A stretch of 64,000 nucleotides of DNA from Nicotiana tabacum (GCF_000715075.1 NC_134102.1:44091348-44155347); one strand, 5' to 3'; shown: positions 11,842-22,893, numbered from the stretch's first letter. Program-made: numbers and translations. Notes: generated from the letters alone by a model not told the origin.

Positions 11842-12668
11842 ATGGCATTGCAAGAAGGGAAGGTTAAGATTAACAAGTTCAATGGCAAAGATTTTGAATT
11901 TTGGAAAATGCAAATAAAGGATTATTTGTAGCAGAAAAAATTACACTTACCTCTGACCGGGGTAAAACAGAGAATGTGGCCAAAGCGGATTGGGATCTAT
12001 TAGATCGTCAAGCTCTTGGTATAATTCGTTTGGCGCTGACACAAAATATTGCGTTCAACATCATTAACAAGAAGATCACTACAGGCCTGGTGAAGGCGTT
12101 ATCAAATATGTACGAGAAGCCTTCTTCTTCAAATAAAGTGATGCGTCAATTGTTCAACTTGAAGATGACAGAAGGTGGATCTGTTACGGAACATATCAAT
12201 GAGTTTATGTAATATTAACTCAATTGAGTTTTGTTAATATAACATTTGATGACGAAGTCAATGACGAAGCCAGGGCGTTGATTCTATTATCATCTCTACC
12301 AGAGAGTTGGTCTGCAACAGTAACTGCAGTTAGTAGTTCATCGAGAAGTACCAAACTCAAATTGGATGATATTAGTCACTTGGTTCTAAGAGAAGATATT
12401 CGCCGGAGAGAATCAAGTGATTCCCCAAGATCTGCTTTTAATACTGAAAGCAGGGGAAGAAGCAGTCAAGGAGGACAAAGTCATGGTCGTGGCAAATCGA
12501 AGTCAAGGAGAAGAGGGCAATCCAAGAATCACAAAGACATTACTTGTTGGAATTGCGATAAAAAGGGTCACTACAATAGTCAATGTAGAGAACCAAAAAA
12601 GAAGAAGGAAGAAAATTCAAGGATGATAATTCAGCAAATGCAATTGCTGAACAAGTCAGTGATGCACT
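11842..12668 (+). pseudogene. Copia gag, broken
   Basis: Opens at ATG 11842 (MALQEGKVKINKFNGKDF). A TAG follows at about 11926, and a frameshift moves the frame to 11940-12212 (LDRQALGIIRLAL, SNKVMRQLFNLKMTEG, HINEF). After another stop and shift it continues to 12668, with INFDDEVNDEA-like text, LSSLPESW, EDIRRRES and an intact CCHC knuckle CWNCDKKGHYNSQC near 12546-12587. Known role: packaging of the element RNA. The knuckle is the best-preserved part. Not functional because of the early stop. Confidence 0.9.
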
Positions 12669-14227
12669 AATTTGTTGTGCAGACAGTCCAATCAAATTTT
12701 GGATTCTGGACTCAGGTGCATCCTTTCACTCTACCTCATGCAAAGAATTATTGCATAATTATATTGCTAAATATTTCGGGAAGGTTTATCTAGCAGACGA
12801 CGAACCTCTGGATATTGTTGAGACATGTGAAGTTCATATAAAGATTTCATAAGGGACATTATGAAAATTGCAAATTGTCCAACATGTTCATGGCCTCAAG
12901 AAAAATCTAATATCCACAAGTCAGATTGATAGTGAAGGATACACAATAGTATTCGGTAACGGATCGTGGAAGATAAGCAAAAGAACTTTGGTTGTGGAAC
13001 GAGGCTTCAAGAAAGGAACACTGTATGCAACCGCAATACAGAGAGATACTATAGCAGTAGTTGACCATGGTCTTGACACAACATTGTGGCACCGTCTTGG
13101 GCATATGAGTGAAAAGGGAATGAATCTGTTGGCAGTCAAAGAAAAGTTTTCAAACCTCAAGCATGTTGAATTTGGTTTATACGAAGATTGCATTTATGGG
13201 AAACAAAAGAGAGTTAGTTCCTCAAAGGAGGGAAGCATGCCAAAGAAAGAGAAGCTGGGACTGGTGCATACGGATGTGTGGGGACCAGCTCCTGTAACTT
13301 CTCTGGGAAGCTCATGCTATTATGTCACCTTCATTGATGATTACACGAGAAAGGTATGAGTTTATTTTCTGAAAAATAAATCTGATATACATGTTACCTT
13401 TAAAAGATGAAAAGCTGAAGTAGAAAATCAGGCAAGCCTAAAGTTAAAATGTCTGAAGTCTGACAATGGACAAGAGTATGATAGTCAAAAGTTTAAAGTA
13501 TTTTACTTTGGGAATGGGATCAGAATGATTAAGACAGTTCCTGGAACACTGGAACAAAATGGCATTGTTGGGAGGATGAACAGAACCCTAAATGAACGAG
13601 CCAGAAGTATGAGAATACATTCTAGATTGCCGAAATATTTTTGGGCCGAGGCGGTTCACACAACAGCTTACCTTATAAATAGAGGACCCTCTGTACCACT
13701 AAATTTTGAAATTCCTAAGGAGGTATGGACAGGAAAAGAGGTAACTCTCTCACATCAGAAAATCTTTGATTGTTGCTTATGTGCATGTATACTCTAATGA
13801 TAGAGATAAGCTTGATCCTAAAGCTAATTTTTTTTTATTGGCTATGGTGATGATAATTTTGGTTATCGATTTTGGGATGATCAGAATAGAAAGATCTTAA
13901 GACACAGGAATGTCGCATTTAATAAAAATATGATGTACAAGGATAAGCTTGAAGTAGAACCAACCAGCACTAGCAAACAGACATCTGAAATATTTGAGTT
14001 AGAGGAAATCTCAAAAAATGAAGTGGCTAGAGGGATTACAACTGATTCTAAAATTGAAGATGATGAACAAGAAGTTGAATCTGGATCAGAATCAGAACCG
14101 AAACCAGATATAGAATCATATGCAGAACCAAATCTGGAGTCAGGACTTGAATCAAATTCGGGATTAGCTATTCCTGAACTTACATTAAGAAGATCTAAAA
14201 GAATCACAAATGCTCCAGATAGGTTAA

Positions 14228-14300
<73 letters not shown>

Positions 14301-15838
14301 CACTATTTACTTCTAACTGATGCTGGAGAACCAGAGCATTTTGTTAAAGCGATGCAAGTGATAAATCTGATAAGTGGAAGCCAGCCATGAAAGAAGAGAT
14401 GGATTCTCTTCCAAAGAATAAAATATAGATATTTATAGAGTTACCAAAAGGAAAGAAGGCATTGCAGAACAAGTGGGTGTACAAGATCAAAGAAGAGCAT
14501 GATGGTAAGAAGAGATACAAAGCACGATTAGTAGTAAAAGACTTTCAACAGAAGGAAGGAATTGACTTAGTGAGATCTTCTTTCCTGTAGTCAAATTAAC
14601 TACTATCAGGTTGGTGCTAAGTATCGTAGCTGCATAAAATTTGCATTTGGAGCAGCTAGATGTTAAAACTGCTTTCTTGAATGGTGACCTTGAAGAAGAC
14701 ATCTACATGAAGCATCCTGAAGGTTTTCAAGTTTCTGGTAAAGAAAATCGTAGTTGTAAGTTGAAGAAGAGTTTGTACGGTTTGAAACAATCTCCCGACA
14801 ATGGTACAAGAAATTTGATGGATTCATGCATAACAATAATTTCACGCGATGTGTGATGAACCATTGTTGTTATATAAAAAATCTTGATTAATCCTATATC
14901 ATTTTACTGTTGTACGTTGATGATATGCTAATTGTAGGATCTAGCATAAATGAGATCAATATAGTTAAGCAACAACTGGCAGAGGAGTTTGAAATGAAAG
15001 ACATAGGACCAGCTAAGCAAATACTTGGGATGAGGATTAGCAGAAACAGGTCGAAAGGAACCTTAAAGTTATCTCAAGAAAAGTTTATACAGAAGGTACT
15101 AAGCATGTTCAGTCTTTATGATGCAAAGACCAGAAGCACTCCACTTGGAAGCCATCTTAATATGTCGAAGGACATATCACCTAAGACAGATGAAGGATGG
15201 AAGTACTTGTCCAAGTTCCATATGCTTCAGCAGTAGGAAGTTTTATATATGCTATGGTTTGCACTAGACCTGACATAGCCCATGCAATTAGAGTTATCAG
15301 TAGATACATGTCAGATCTAGGAAAGGAGCATTGGGAAGGTATAAAATGGATATTGCGATATCTCAAAGGCACCTCAGGTATGGAACTTTGTTTTAAAAGG
15401 AGCAATATCATCTTACAAGGTTTTGCTGATCCAAATTTAGGCAACAATCTGGATAGTCGAAAAAGTATCACGGGCTACATGTTCACCTTCAGAAAAGTGT
15501 TGCTCGATCTACCACAAAAGTAGAGTATATGGCAATCTAAGAAGATGGAAAAGAGATACGTTGGCTCAAGAACCTTCTTAAAGAGCTAGGTAAAGAGCAG
15601 GACAATTGTGAGCTTTTCAGCGATAGCCAGAGTGCAATTCATCTTGCCAAAAATCCAGTATTTCATGCAAGATCAAAACACATCAAGCTGAGGTATCATC
15701 ATATTTAAGAGTTGATAAGTGAAGAAACTCTTTCCCTGTAGAAGATACCAGGATCGAAGAACCCGTCAGACATATTGACCAAGGTTGTCGGTGCTGACAA
15801 ACTGAGGTTGTACACTGCCTCAGTTAGCCTTGAAGATT
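12669..15838 (+). pseudogene. Copia pol (protease, integrase, RT, RNase H), broken
   Basis: Protease motif LDSGASFHS near 12707. Pre-integrase region with WHRLGHMSEKGM near 13087. The first Cys of its zinc pair is replaced by Tyr (GLYEDCIYGKQKR). Integrase core with HTDVWGP, DDYTRKV, KSDNGQEY and GTLEQNGIVGRMNR. RT with [25 protein letters not shown] (14655-14709) and YVDDMLIVG at about 14914. RNase H part with SAVGSFIYAMVCTRPDIA and SRKSITGYMF (to about 15480), then a degraded C-terminus. At least ten stops or frameshifts are visible, and a microsatellite sits in the middle (14228-14301). Confidence 0.92.
14228..14301. repeat. (TC)n/(TCTG)n microsatellite inside copia pol
   Basis: A pyrimidine tract with a short TGTC-repeat interruption, expanded between the integrase C-terminus and the start of RT (LTDAGEPEHF just downstream). 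Confidence 0.95.
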
Positions 15839-15915
15839 GATACTGTGAAGGCGCCATCAGAGAATAGCAAATATTTTTTTAAATTTTTTTTTCTTTATTG
15901 ATGTAACATGGTTTT

Positions 15916-15926
15916 GAGAGGGAGAT
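15916..15926 (+). other. Copia polypurine tract
   Basis: GAGAGGGAGAT directly before the right LTR start TGATGGGAGC. It would prime plus-strand synthesis. Confidence 0.8.
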
Positions 15927-16003
15927 TGATGGGAGCAAACCCTGTTGTTTGTAAAAGAAGGAAAAGAAAGAAGACAAAAAGAAATAGAAAAAGACAAAGA
16001 GAA

Positions 16004-18991
16004 TGTCATGATCCAAAATTTCCAACCTCGGGACCGTGATGGCGCCTAACATTTCGCTTGCAAGGTAAGCCAACATTAGATATAGATATTAACTATTTTT
16101 AATAATTTTCAAATTTAAATGACAATAATGAAACTGAATAGTCTGAAATAAGATAATAAACTAATAAGTGACGAAAACCAAATATAAATCCCAGATCTGA
16201 TGTCACGTGTACATGAGCGTCTAGAATACTACAGATAAAAGTCTGAAATAAGCATAACGGTCTGAATCAAAGTAAACAACTGAAAATGAAGGAGAAGGGG
16301 ACTTCAGGGCTGCGGACGCCGTGCAGCTATACCTCAAGTCTCCACTGAATAACTGGATCCGAGCAAGTCTACTGAACATCGTTGGGACCAACTCCGGTAT
16401 CTGCACAAGAAGTATAGAGTGTAGTATGAGTGCAACCGACCCCATGTACTCTGTAAGTTTCGAGTCTAACCTCAACAAATTAGTGACGAGGCTAAGGATG
16501 ATCACTTAGATTAACATGTACGCAATAATAATAATAACAGAAAAGACATGAAAGGAAGTAAGGCAGTTAATTTTTAACAATGAACTCAAATCCACCTAAC
16601 AGAGAATCAAGAATAATCAGTCATACAAGCACTTCTCGTTTACCGAGGCCAATCCAACAGTTGCAAACAATTATAATTTTTATCAATATATTGCGGCGTA
16701 CAACCCGATCCCATAATATCAACTTTAAACAATCCGTCGCGGCGCGCAACCCGATCCCACCATATCATCATTTGTCAATATCATAATCCATCCTTATTCC
16801 GCCATTTCAATTCATTATCTTTCAATTTCTGTTGCGGTGTGCAACCCACTCCCCAAACAATTTCAATCAATAATACCAATTCAACAACCAAGATTTGCAA
16901 GAAGTTCTACATCAAGAGAACAAATGTATGAACAATGGAGAATAACATGATAATCAAAGAATCTCAAACAACTCGGAGGTCTCAACTTTACCAACTCAAC
17001 GGTATTTACCAATTGACAATTTTGTATAATGAAACTACATTATTGGAGGCAACAAATGATATGAAACTATAAGACAAACAAGGCATAAGACAATTTAGAT
17101 ATGCAAGAAAGCAAATAAAGTCAAGTAGTAAATAAGCATGAAATTTTGGAAGGAATGGACAATTTAATACAAGGAATACTAAATGGCAAGTAGCAAATAT
17201 GGCATGAAAATCAAACAAGCATGTAGCAATTAAGACATGTAACAAGATATACAATGAAGAAACAAAAGCATGGAAACACGTATTACAACGACGCATATAC
17301 ACTCGTCACTTCGCATATACATCATTTCTAATATAATGCACATAACAAGAAGTTCAAGGGTCCCTAATTCCCTCAAATCAAAGTTAGACCCAGCACTTAC
17401 CTCACTCCGCAATCAACTCAAAGCTCAACCACGGCCTTGCCTTTCGAACAATCCTCCAAACCAATAAAATCTAGCAAATTATTGACCAAATGATTCGAAA
17501 TAAGCTTTAGAAACTACCCACGAATGAAAGAAGTTCAATTTAGACCATTTCTGAAAAAGTCAACCCCGAGCCCGCTTGCTTAAAATCGAGACTCGGACCA
17601 AAACTCGATTACTCATTCATCCCCGAGCCCGGATATGTGAATTGTTTAGAAATCCAACCTCAATTCAAGGTCTAAATCCCAATTTTACAAAAAAATCCCT
17701 AATTCTACTCAAATCCCTAATTTTTACCATGAAATTCCTAAATTTGATGTTGAAATTTCATGAAATGTAATGGGTAATTGAAAAGAAATAGATTAGAGTC
17801 ACTTATCAATGAATTTAGGAAGAACATCTCTTGGAAAAATCTCCTCTAGTATGTTTAGGGTTGAGAAAATGTGAGAAATGAGTTAAGTCTCGTATTCCCC
17901 CTCTTTTACCCAACTGCGGATGTCGCAATTGCGATGTCTTGTTCGCAATTGTGAACATCGCATATGCGAGAAAGGGGTCGCAAATACGAACCCTGTCTCA
18001 ATAGAACACTTATCGCAAATGCGATATTTTGGATCGCAAATGTGAAACCCCAGCCTTCGCAATTGCGAACCAATCCTTTGCAAATGCAAAGGTTACACAG
18101 AAATACACTGAGTCTCAAATGCGACTCTGTCTTCGCAAAAGCGGCCACCGCTTGTTCGCAAATGCGAACTTTCTCCTCACAAATGCGAGACTCCCCCCTC
18201 CAGCCCATGCTCGCAAATGCGAACATTTATCCGCAAAAGCGAGGCTCGCAAATGCGAGACCTGCAGTAGAGCATTAGCAACAGTGAAGTATCAACTATTC
18301 TCCAAAGTCTAAAATCAATCCGTAGCCTATCCAAAACTCAACCGAGCCCCTCGGGCTCCAAACCAAACATGCCATCAAGTATAATAACATCATATGAACT
18401 TGCTCGTGCAATCAAATTATCAAAATAATATCTAAATCTACGAATCAACCTTCAAAACGAATGAACTTTCAAAGTGAAACTCGAGAACACTAGAATCACA
18501 TTTAAGTATCCGAATCATGCCAAACCAATTCTGAATTGAACCAAATTCTGCAGATAAGTTTTAAATAGTAATACAGAACTATTTCAAGTTTTAACATCAA
18601 AATCCGAGCCCGTTAGCTAAGAAGTCAACTTAAGGTCAAATTTAGTAATTCTTCAACTTTCAAAAATGCTAGTTTTCGGCAAAATGAGTCAAAACAAGTT
18701 AGGGACTTTAGAATTCGATTCTGGACAAACGCCCAAGTCCCAAATCAGGATACGGATCCACCGGGACCGTCAAAATACCGATCCGGGTCAGTTCACATAA
18801 AATGTTGACTATAATCGACTCAAATCATTTTAAAGACAAAAATTCATATTTTCTTAAATTTTTCACATAAAAATATTTCGAAAAAGACCAGGACTACGCA
18901 CACAAATCAAGACACGCAAAACGGAGCTAATCGAGGTCTCAGAACATGAAAATAAAGGCTAAATCTCAAAATGACCTATCGGATCATCATA
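16004..18991 (-). mobile_element. Gypsy solo LTR nested in copia 3' LTR
   Basis: Plus-strand ends are TGTCATGATCC and GGATCATCATA. These align base for base with TGTCACGACCC and GGGTCGTTACA of related LTRs after C-to-T type changes. Flanks are GAGAA (15999-16003) and GAGAT (18992-18996), a one-mismatch 5-bp TSD. The left copia LTR has GAGAA with no insertion, which confirms the site. The LTR is 2988 bp with no internal region, so solo. It holds a dense palindromic word array (17915-18270). Confidence 0.88.
17915..18270. repeat. Palindromic word array (TCGCAAATGCGA/TTCGCAATTGCGAA type)
   Basis: About 15 words in about 355 bp, spaced 15-35 bp, each a perfect or near palindrome. Examples: TCGCAATTGCGA near 17930, TCGCATATGCGA near 17958, TTCGCAATTGCGAA near 18056, TTCGCAAATGCGAAC near 18154. 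The text between words is not repeated, so this is neither a simple tandem repeat nor a CRISPR array (no constant-length unit, no unique fixed-length spacers, eukaryotic context). Confidence 0.85.
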
Positions 18992-19149
18992 GAGATAAAG
19001 CAAGAATGAAAATAAGAAAATGAGAGAAGAAAAGAAAGTCAAATTGGTGGGCTGAAAATTTAAAAGAAAGAATTCGGCGAGTAGTTTGCAGTGCCGTCCT
19101 GCCACATATTCACATTCGGTGAAATATTTTTTTTAGCAGATGCTCTGCC

Positions 19150-19157
19150 TATAAATA
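19150..19157 (+). promoter_or_regulatory. Copia LTR TATA box
   Basis: TATAAATA followed by GGCG inside the right copia LTR, about 205 bp before its end; the equivalent in the left LTR is mutated. Confidence 0.6.
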
Positions 19158-19359
19158 GGCGTTCTCTTCTTCAATTATAAATCATCCTCACAACTTCCTC
19201 TCTCTCAATTAATAAACAACTATTTTTTGTGTGGCCGCGGAGTAGGCAAAAATTACCGAACCACGTAAATCTTGTCTTGTCTTGTCTTGTTCAATTTATT
19301 GATTTTCTCGTTTAAATATTTTTTCCTTCTATTAGCCTGGCATGCTTCCCAACATATTA

Positions 19360-19547
19360 CTCCCTATATGATTTGCCTTTTGAGATACCCTCATTTTTAA
19401 TACTTTATTTACGGTTTGGAGCTATTCAAGCTTTTTATATCTATTTTGATCAATTTTTAGACAGTACCAACAATTTTTTATTTTGATTGAATTCTTGATT
19501 CAGCAATTTCTCAACTATTTAAAGCTTTTGAGGATTTTCTTAATTGA
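19360..19547. other. Unassigned AT-rich DNA before the kinase relic
   Basis: No element features seen. It could be the decayed 5' untranslated region of the kinase relic that follows. Confidence 0.35.
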
Positions 19548-19840
19548 ATGGAGGTCCCTACATCTGAAGAGGATTATTAAAAAGGGAAAGAGGTGTCCAA
19601 ATTGAAGGACTTAAGAGTTCTTGATAAAAATAATATGGCAGAAAAAATAAGCAGGAATAGTAATGATTTGATTTATCGGGCGGATAGAACTAATTTGAAA
19701 AGTTTGGATGTTCAGTTGGAGAAGCACTTGAGTAGGGTTTGGTCGAGGAATGTGGAGAACCAAAACCAAAGGCCCAAGGAAGTGTGGAAATAAGGTACTT
19801 TGTAGCTCAGGGTACCTATGACAATCAAGATGTCGCAGGT
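19548..19840 (+). pseudogene. Raf-like protein kinase N-terminal fragment, broken
   Basis: Opens at ATG 19548 (MEVPTSEEDY) and meets a TAA at 19578. It then reads KISRNSNDLIYRADRTNLK, QLEKHLSRVWSRNVENQ and QRPKEVW, and after a one-base shift RYFVAQGTYDNQDVA near 19792-19838. As I recall the family, this matches the N-terminal region and start of the kinase glycine loop in plant Raf-like MAPKKK-type Ser/Thr kinases (RADxxDLKSLD, QLEKHLxRxW, then GTYGTVYR). The part of the loop between GTY and DNQDV appears deleted, and the rest of the kinase is absent. A possible splice donor (GGTAAC) ends the fragment, so it derives from exon 1. No kinase activity is possible. Confidence 0.65.
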
Positions 19841-19844
19841 AACA

Positions 19845-20170
19845 CGTCTCTCCCTTATTAGCAGGAAATAGATTGATTCCTGGTTTCTTTATCAGTACAT
19901 CTTTTGATAGAGAAATGATGTATGCATCCGACAGTTGTAGGAATCGATCATACATGTCACCAATGTTTTTGTTATTGTTGTATTTTGTGATAATATCTAT
20001 TCTTTTAAAGAATTGACATTGTCTATTAACTTCTCGGAGCTCTATGTTTTTAATAGTTGAACATTTTATGATACAATTTGCTAATTCTTCTAAATTTATT
20101 TGCATGAGTATTGACGTGGCAATGACAAGGTCCTTTTCAGTACTCTTGTTACAAGATTTGCACCTGCTAA
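19845..20170 (-). pseudogene. Unrecognised reading-frame fragment
   Basis: A frame open for about 100 codons on the minus strand. It begins upstream of the ATG at 20105 with CKSCNKSTEKDLVIATS and continues MQINLEELANCIIKC, KNIELREVNRQCQFFKR, DIITKYNNNKNIGDMYDRF and LSKDVLIKKPGINLF. Codon usage and the mix of charged and hydrophobic residues look like a real former protein, with a CxxC pair at its N-side, but I do not recognise the family. Below about 19845 the frame only mirrors the kinase relic. It has no start context, TIRs or partner exons. Confidence 0.35.
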
Positions 20171-20449
20171 AAACTAAGTCAAAATGTTCAAGATTTTAGT
20201 TGTTTTATTAGATACTGAGTAGTCATGTTGAATGCCTAAGTAATAGATGGTTCTTCTTAATTTGTCTCTGGCTTTTTTTTTTTTGGGTTGCATAAATGAA
20301 ATCTATTGGAGTTGGTTGTGGTTGGAGAATAATGTACTGAGATTTCAGCAGAAGCGTGAAGGATTGAACAAGATGTTTTGCATGCAAAATGCATTGACTA
20401 ATTTTTATTAATTCATGGGTACTTACAACCACCACTGATACGTTGCTCC
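20171..20449. other. Unassigned AT-rich DNA
   Basis: Contains a T13 tract at 20272-20284 and no coding signal. It borders the broken 3' end of the element F gag fragment. Confidence 0.5.
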
Positions 20450-20716
20450 CTACAGCTGAAATATAGTAAAAGTAACTTCGCTCACCTCCACAATACCTAT
20501 GGTGCGGATAATAGGGTAACACTTCTCTAGAAAACCCTGCACATCCTCGCTAGCTGTGCCATTGAAAGTAGGTGGACTATACTTCTTAAACCTCTTAAGC
20601 CTCTTCTGCTCCTCCTCTGATGCCCCTGGCCTGACCTCAGGCTGAACCGCGATAACGGGTTGTACCAGTACCACATACGGGAGTGTAATTTCCGGTATAT
20701 CCATGTTTGTAGCCAT
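20450..20716 (-). pseudogene. Element F gag, middle fragment
   Basis: The 88-residue frame includes SEEEQKRLKRFKKYSPPTFNG, then SEDVQGFLEKCYPIIRTIGI, typical of the start of the gypsy gag domain (compare SDEEQKRIERIGRLRPPSF in element 2). It belongs with the gag N-terminus at 24898-25197, from which it is separated by the short-LTR element. It stops after FTIFQL, where the element is truncated. About 60 codons expected between the two pieces (the 'TPxARTPEQVV' region of relatives) are missing, so insertion was accompanied by loss. Confidence 0.7.
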
Positions 20717-20946
20717 TGATCATTTTACTTGCTTTCTAGGTTAGTTTACATTTTCGCAATTAGTTATAAATATTTCTCAAAACCTTTCTATGTGTTTGGC
20801 TTAGCACAATAAGTGATAATTCTCTTAAACGCCTAATCGCCTACATATTGTTCTCTGTGGGATTCGACCCCGACTCATAGTTGGGTAAATTATATTGCAT
20901 TTGACCGTGTCCATTTATTTTTTAGTAGTGGATTTGGATGTCATCA
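20717..20946 (+). mobile_element. Left LTR of the short-LTR element
   Basis: 230 bp, TG...CA, about 90% identical by eye to 24667-24897. It includes the shared stretch GGATTCGACCCCGACTCATAG. Confidence 0.85.
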
Positions 20947-20950
20947 AAAT

Positions 20951-20968
20951 TGGTGCCATTGCCGGGAA
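20951..20968 (+). other. Primer-binding site, tRNA-Asp type
   Basis: TGGTGCCATTGCCGGGAA, close to the complement of the plant tRNA-Asp 3' end (TGGCGCCGTTGCCGGGGA) with three C/G-to-T/A-type changes, four bases after the LTR. Confidence 0.75.
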
Positions 20969-21086
20969 ATAATTTGGCGTATGTAGGTTGTTTGAGAAAT
21001 AAGCGTACGTGCTTTGGTCAAAACTTGTGAATATTTGTGTAATTATTTTCTTATTTGTTTTATTGTTTATTTTCTTAGTTTTGAAA

Positions 21087-22179
21087 ATGGCATCGCTTAA
21101 TGAAAATTGGTCAGATGGTAGTTGTTCATACTTTGATGACCCTTGTCCTTATTGTGGAGGACCACACTCATAGCAAAATTATTTAAATTCTCTCGGGGGC
21201 GGATTGTACGCACAATCTCAAACTCATGAGTGGAGTATATGTGACAAGTGTGGTGGTCAAAATGGCCACTGGGATAATTGTGATTATTTGTCCTTCCCTT
21301 CCCCGAACCCCCACTATGATGATTCTACTTTTTGTGATGATAATTATAAGGATATGAAAGTGAAAGAAAGTGAGCATGGTCAAAATGAAGAGTTCAAGCT
21401 CATGATGGAATGCCTACTTGAAGGAGGAAACAAAGAGCAAAATGCCTTGGAAGAGCTTTTGAAAAACAGTCTCCTAAATGATTTGGCGCTTGAAAGGTTG
21501 AACTTACAAATGGAAGAAATGCTTGAAGCTTTAGAGGTCCAAAAAGCCTCAGAAGTGAATGATAGACAAGAACCGTCCTTAGATATTGAAGCCGAAAATC
21601 CTTTTTTGGCACTTGATCAAAATCTAAGAAGAACTCTCAAATGCTCAAAATAAGAGGATGATGCTCATGTTGGAAGCCATTCTTGAAAATGAGGAGAAGC
21701 ACAACTTAGCACTCGAGGACTTGAAATAAGTACTAACTCAAAATGATGAGAACATCCACACTTTGGAAGATCAAATGAAAATATTGGTTGAGGCTCATTA
21801 TGCCCACCAACTAGAGAGTGTGGAAAGAGTTTAAGAAAAGTCCAACTTTGAGGAAGAAAGTGAGCTTTATTTTGAGGAATCAAGAATTGAATATCCGCCA
21901 ACCGACTCCATGCCTATTGATGATGCCAAGAAAAATATGAAATTAGAGTCAACCGATGTAGTTGAAATGATTGTTGAAAATGACTCTAGTTCGGGGGAAA
22001 AAGAGGATGCCAAAATCTGGAAAAAAGTTGCAAGTTAGGAGTTTGATATCTCATTCCAAGCATTTTTCAAATTTAAAATTCTATGGTGATATGGGAATTG
22101 AGCCGTGTGAATCCATATTAGATTGCAAAGAAGAAAGACAAGAGCCTTACATCCTGCAATTTGAAAATTTAAGAATGTA
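21087..22179 (+). pseudogene. ORF1 of the short-LTR element: Cys-rich then Glu-rich coiled coil, broken
   Basis: Starts at ATG 21087 (MASLNENWSDGSCSYF). A TAG at 21171-21173 interrupts, and the same frame then runs to 21653. Two Cys clusters, CPYCGGPHS and CDKCGGQNGHWDNC, resemble zinc knuckles. A long acidic heptad-like region follows (EELLKNSLLNDLALERLNL, MEEMLEALEVQ). Shifted frames continue the same character (LMLEAILENEEKHNLALEDL, LEDQMKILVEA) to about 22180. It may be a gag-like nucleic-acid-binding protein. I cannot name the family. At least four breaks make it non-functional. Confidence 0.6.
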
Positions 22180-22343
22180 AAATGACAATCCTCAAAAGAA
22201 ATCCAATAAATGTAAAATGAAGAAATTGATGTTTGGCTTGGTCATCTACATACTACCCCCTTCCGCTCGTGGTCACAAACTTGATTCCATATTGGGTGTC
22301 AAATTTATATCCTCCAAGTGGAGAAAAAAGTGGTAAAGTTGAC

Positions 22344-22392
22344 TGCGTCGTGACACGATGTTAAATACGGTGCTTGGTGGGAGGCAACCCAT
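22344..22392 (+). other. Conserved element motif with GGTGGGAGGCAACCC
   Basis: GCGTCGTGACACGATGTTAA followed by GCTTGGTGGGAGGCAACCC. As I recall, a near-identical block (GTCGTGCCGCGACGTTAA...) lies between gag-like and downstream regions of Athila/Tat-group and related non-autonomous elements in many plants. The first part can fold as a hairpin (CGTCGTG and CACGATG). Function unknown. Confidence 0.5.
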
Positions 22393-22569
22393 CGTTTTTA
22401 ACTTTTTAGTTATTCTTAACATTTTTATTTTGTTATTAAATTTTTTATTTTTAAAAATAGTGAATTTTATTATTTCTGATCAATCTACCAAGTTGCAGGA
22501 AGTTTGGAAGTGTCCGGGACAAGAACTAGGGAGATTGGGTTGTGAGAAAAATCAGGTCCAGGCCTTTGA

Positions 22570-22710
22570 TTTCGCAATTGCGAACAAAGGTCCGCATTTG
22601 CGAACAACTGGCCCATCGCAAAATCAAAGATTCAGTCACAATTGCGAAACCCAGCTGACATTTCGTCTCTCGCAATTACTAGCTTGGTGTCGCAATTGCG
22701 GCAACTGAGG
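22570..22710. repeat. Word array, first block (TTCGCAATTGCGAAC type)
   Basis: Six words: TTCGCAATTGCGAAC, CCGCATTTGCGAAC, ATCGCAAAATC, CACAATTGCGAAAC, CTCGCAATTAC and GTCGCAATTGCGGC. They are the same words as in the solo LTR at 17915-18270. Confidence 0.75.
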
Positions 22711-22893
22711 GCCTTAAGCAGGTAACTTTGCTTCACTTTTAACAAAAGTTCCAAAAAATTTTGCGGCTCTAAAACTGAAGGAGTATTATCTTCCTCACTC
22801 TCCCAACTTCGAAACTCCCTCATTTTCACTCCTAATTGTAAGAATCCAGGTATGAAAGCTTAATCTTTGCACTCTTTATGATTTGTAGCATAC

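Larger units (their letters stand above)
11133..19354 (+). mobile_element. Degraded Ty1/copia retrotransposon with a nested gypsy solo LTR
   Basis: Bounded by 5-bp TSDs TATTA (11128-11132 and 19355-19359). In order: LTR 11133-11568, PBS, repeat-rich leader, gag (zinc knuckle), protease, integrase, RT, RNase H, polypurine tract, and a right LTR 15927-19354 split by the solo LTR 16004-18991. Without that insertion it is about 5.2 kb, normal for copia. The domain order with integrase before RT is the defining copia feature. LTRs differ at roughly one base in ten by eye and the ORFs hold many stops, so it is an old, dead insertion. Confidence 0.93.
15927..19354 (+). mobile_element. Copia 3' LTR, split by a gypsy solo LTR
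   Basis: Matches the 5' LTR from TGATGGGAGC to AACA at 19354 once 16004-18991 and one 5-bp duplication are removed. TATTA follows directly (TSD). Confidence 0.9.

Noticed and set aside
11645..11917. 90-aa ORF in the copia leader
   Set aside because: It spans the repeat-rich leader and runs out of frame into gag; not the gag start.
13881..14316. ORFs with Arg-Glu and Ser-Leu repeats
   Set aside because: Produced by the (TC)n microsatellite inside copia pol. The upstream part of the plus-strand ORF is part of the broken pol itself.
15998..16002. AGAGA as the TSD of solo LTR 16004-18991
   Set aside because: It would require extra terminal bases on both sides. GAGAA/GAGAT fits full-length LTR termini aligned to the family ends.
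17906..18269. Overlapping ORFs on both strands with recurrent RICE/FAFA/NCE-like residues
   Set aside because: They are translations of the palindromic word array; similar ORFs appear in all frames and carry no domain.
17915..18270. Possible CRISPR-like array
   Set aside because: Words are 10-14 bp, spacing is irregular, and the DNA is plant retrotransposon LTR. No repeat-spacer regularity.
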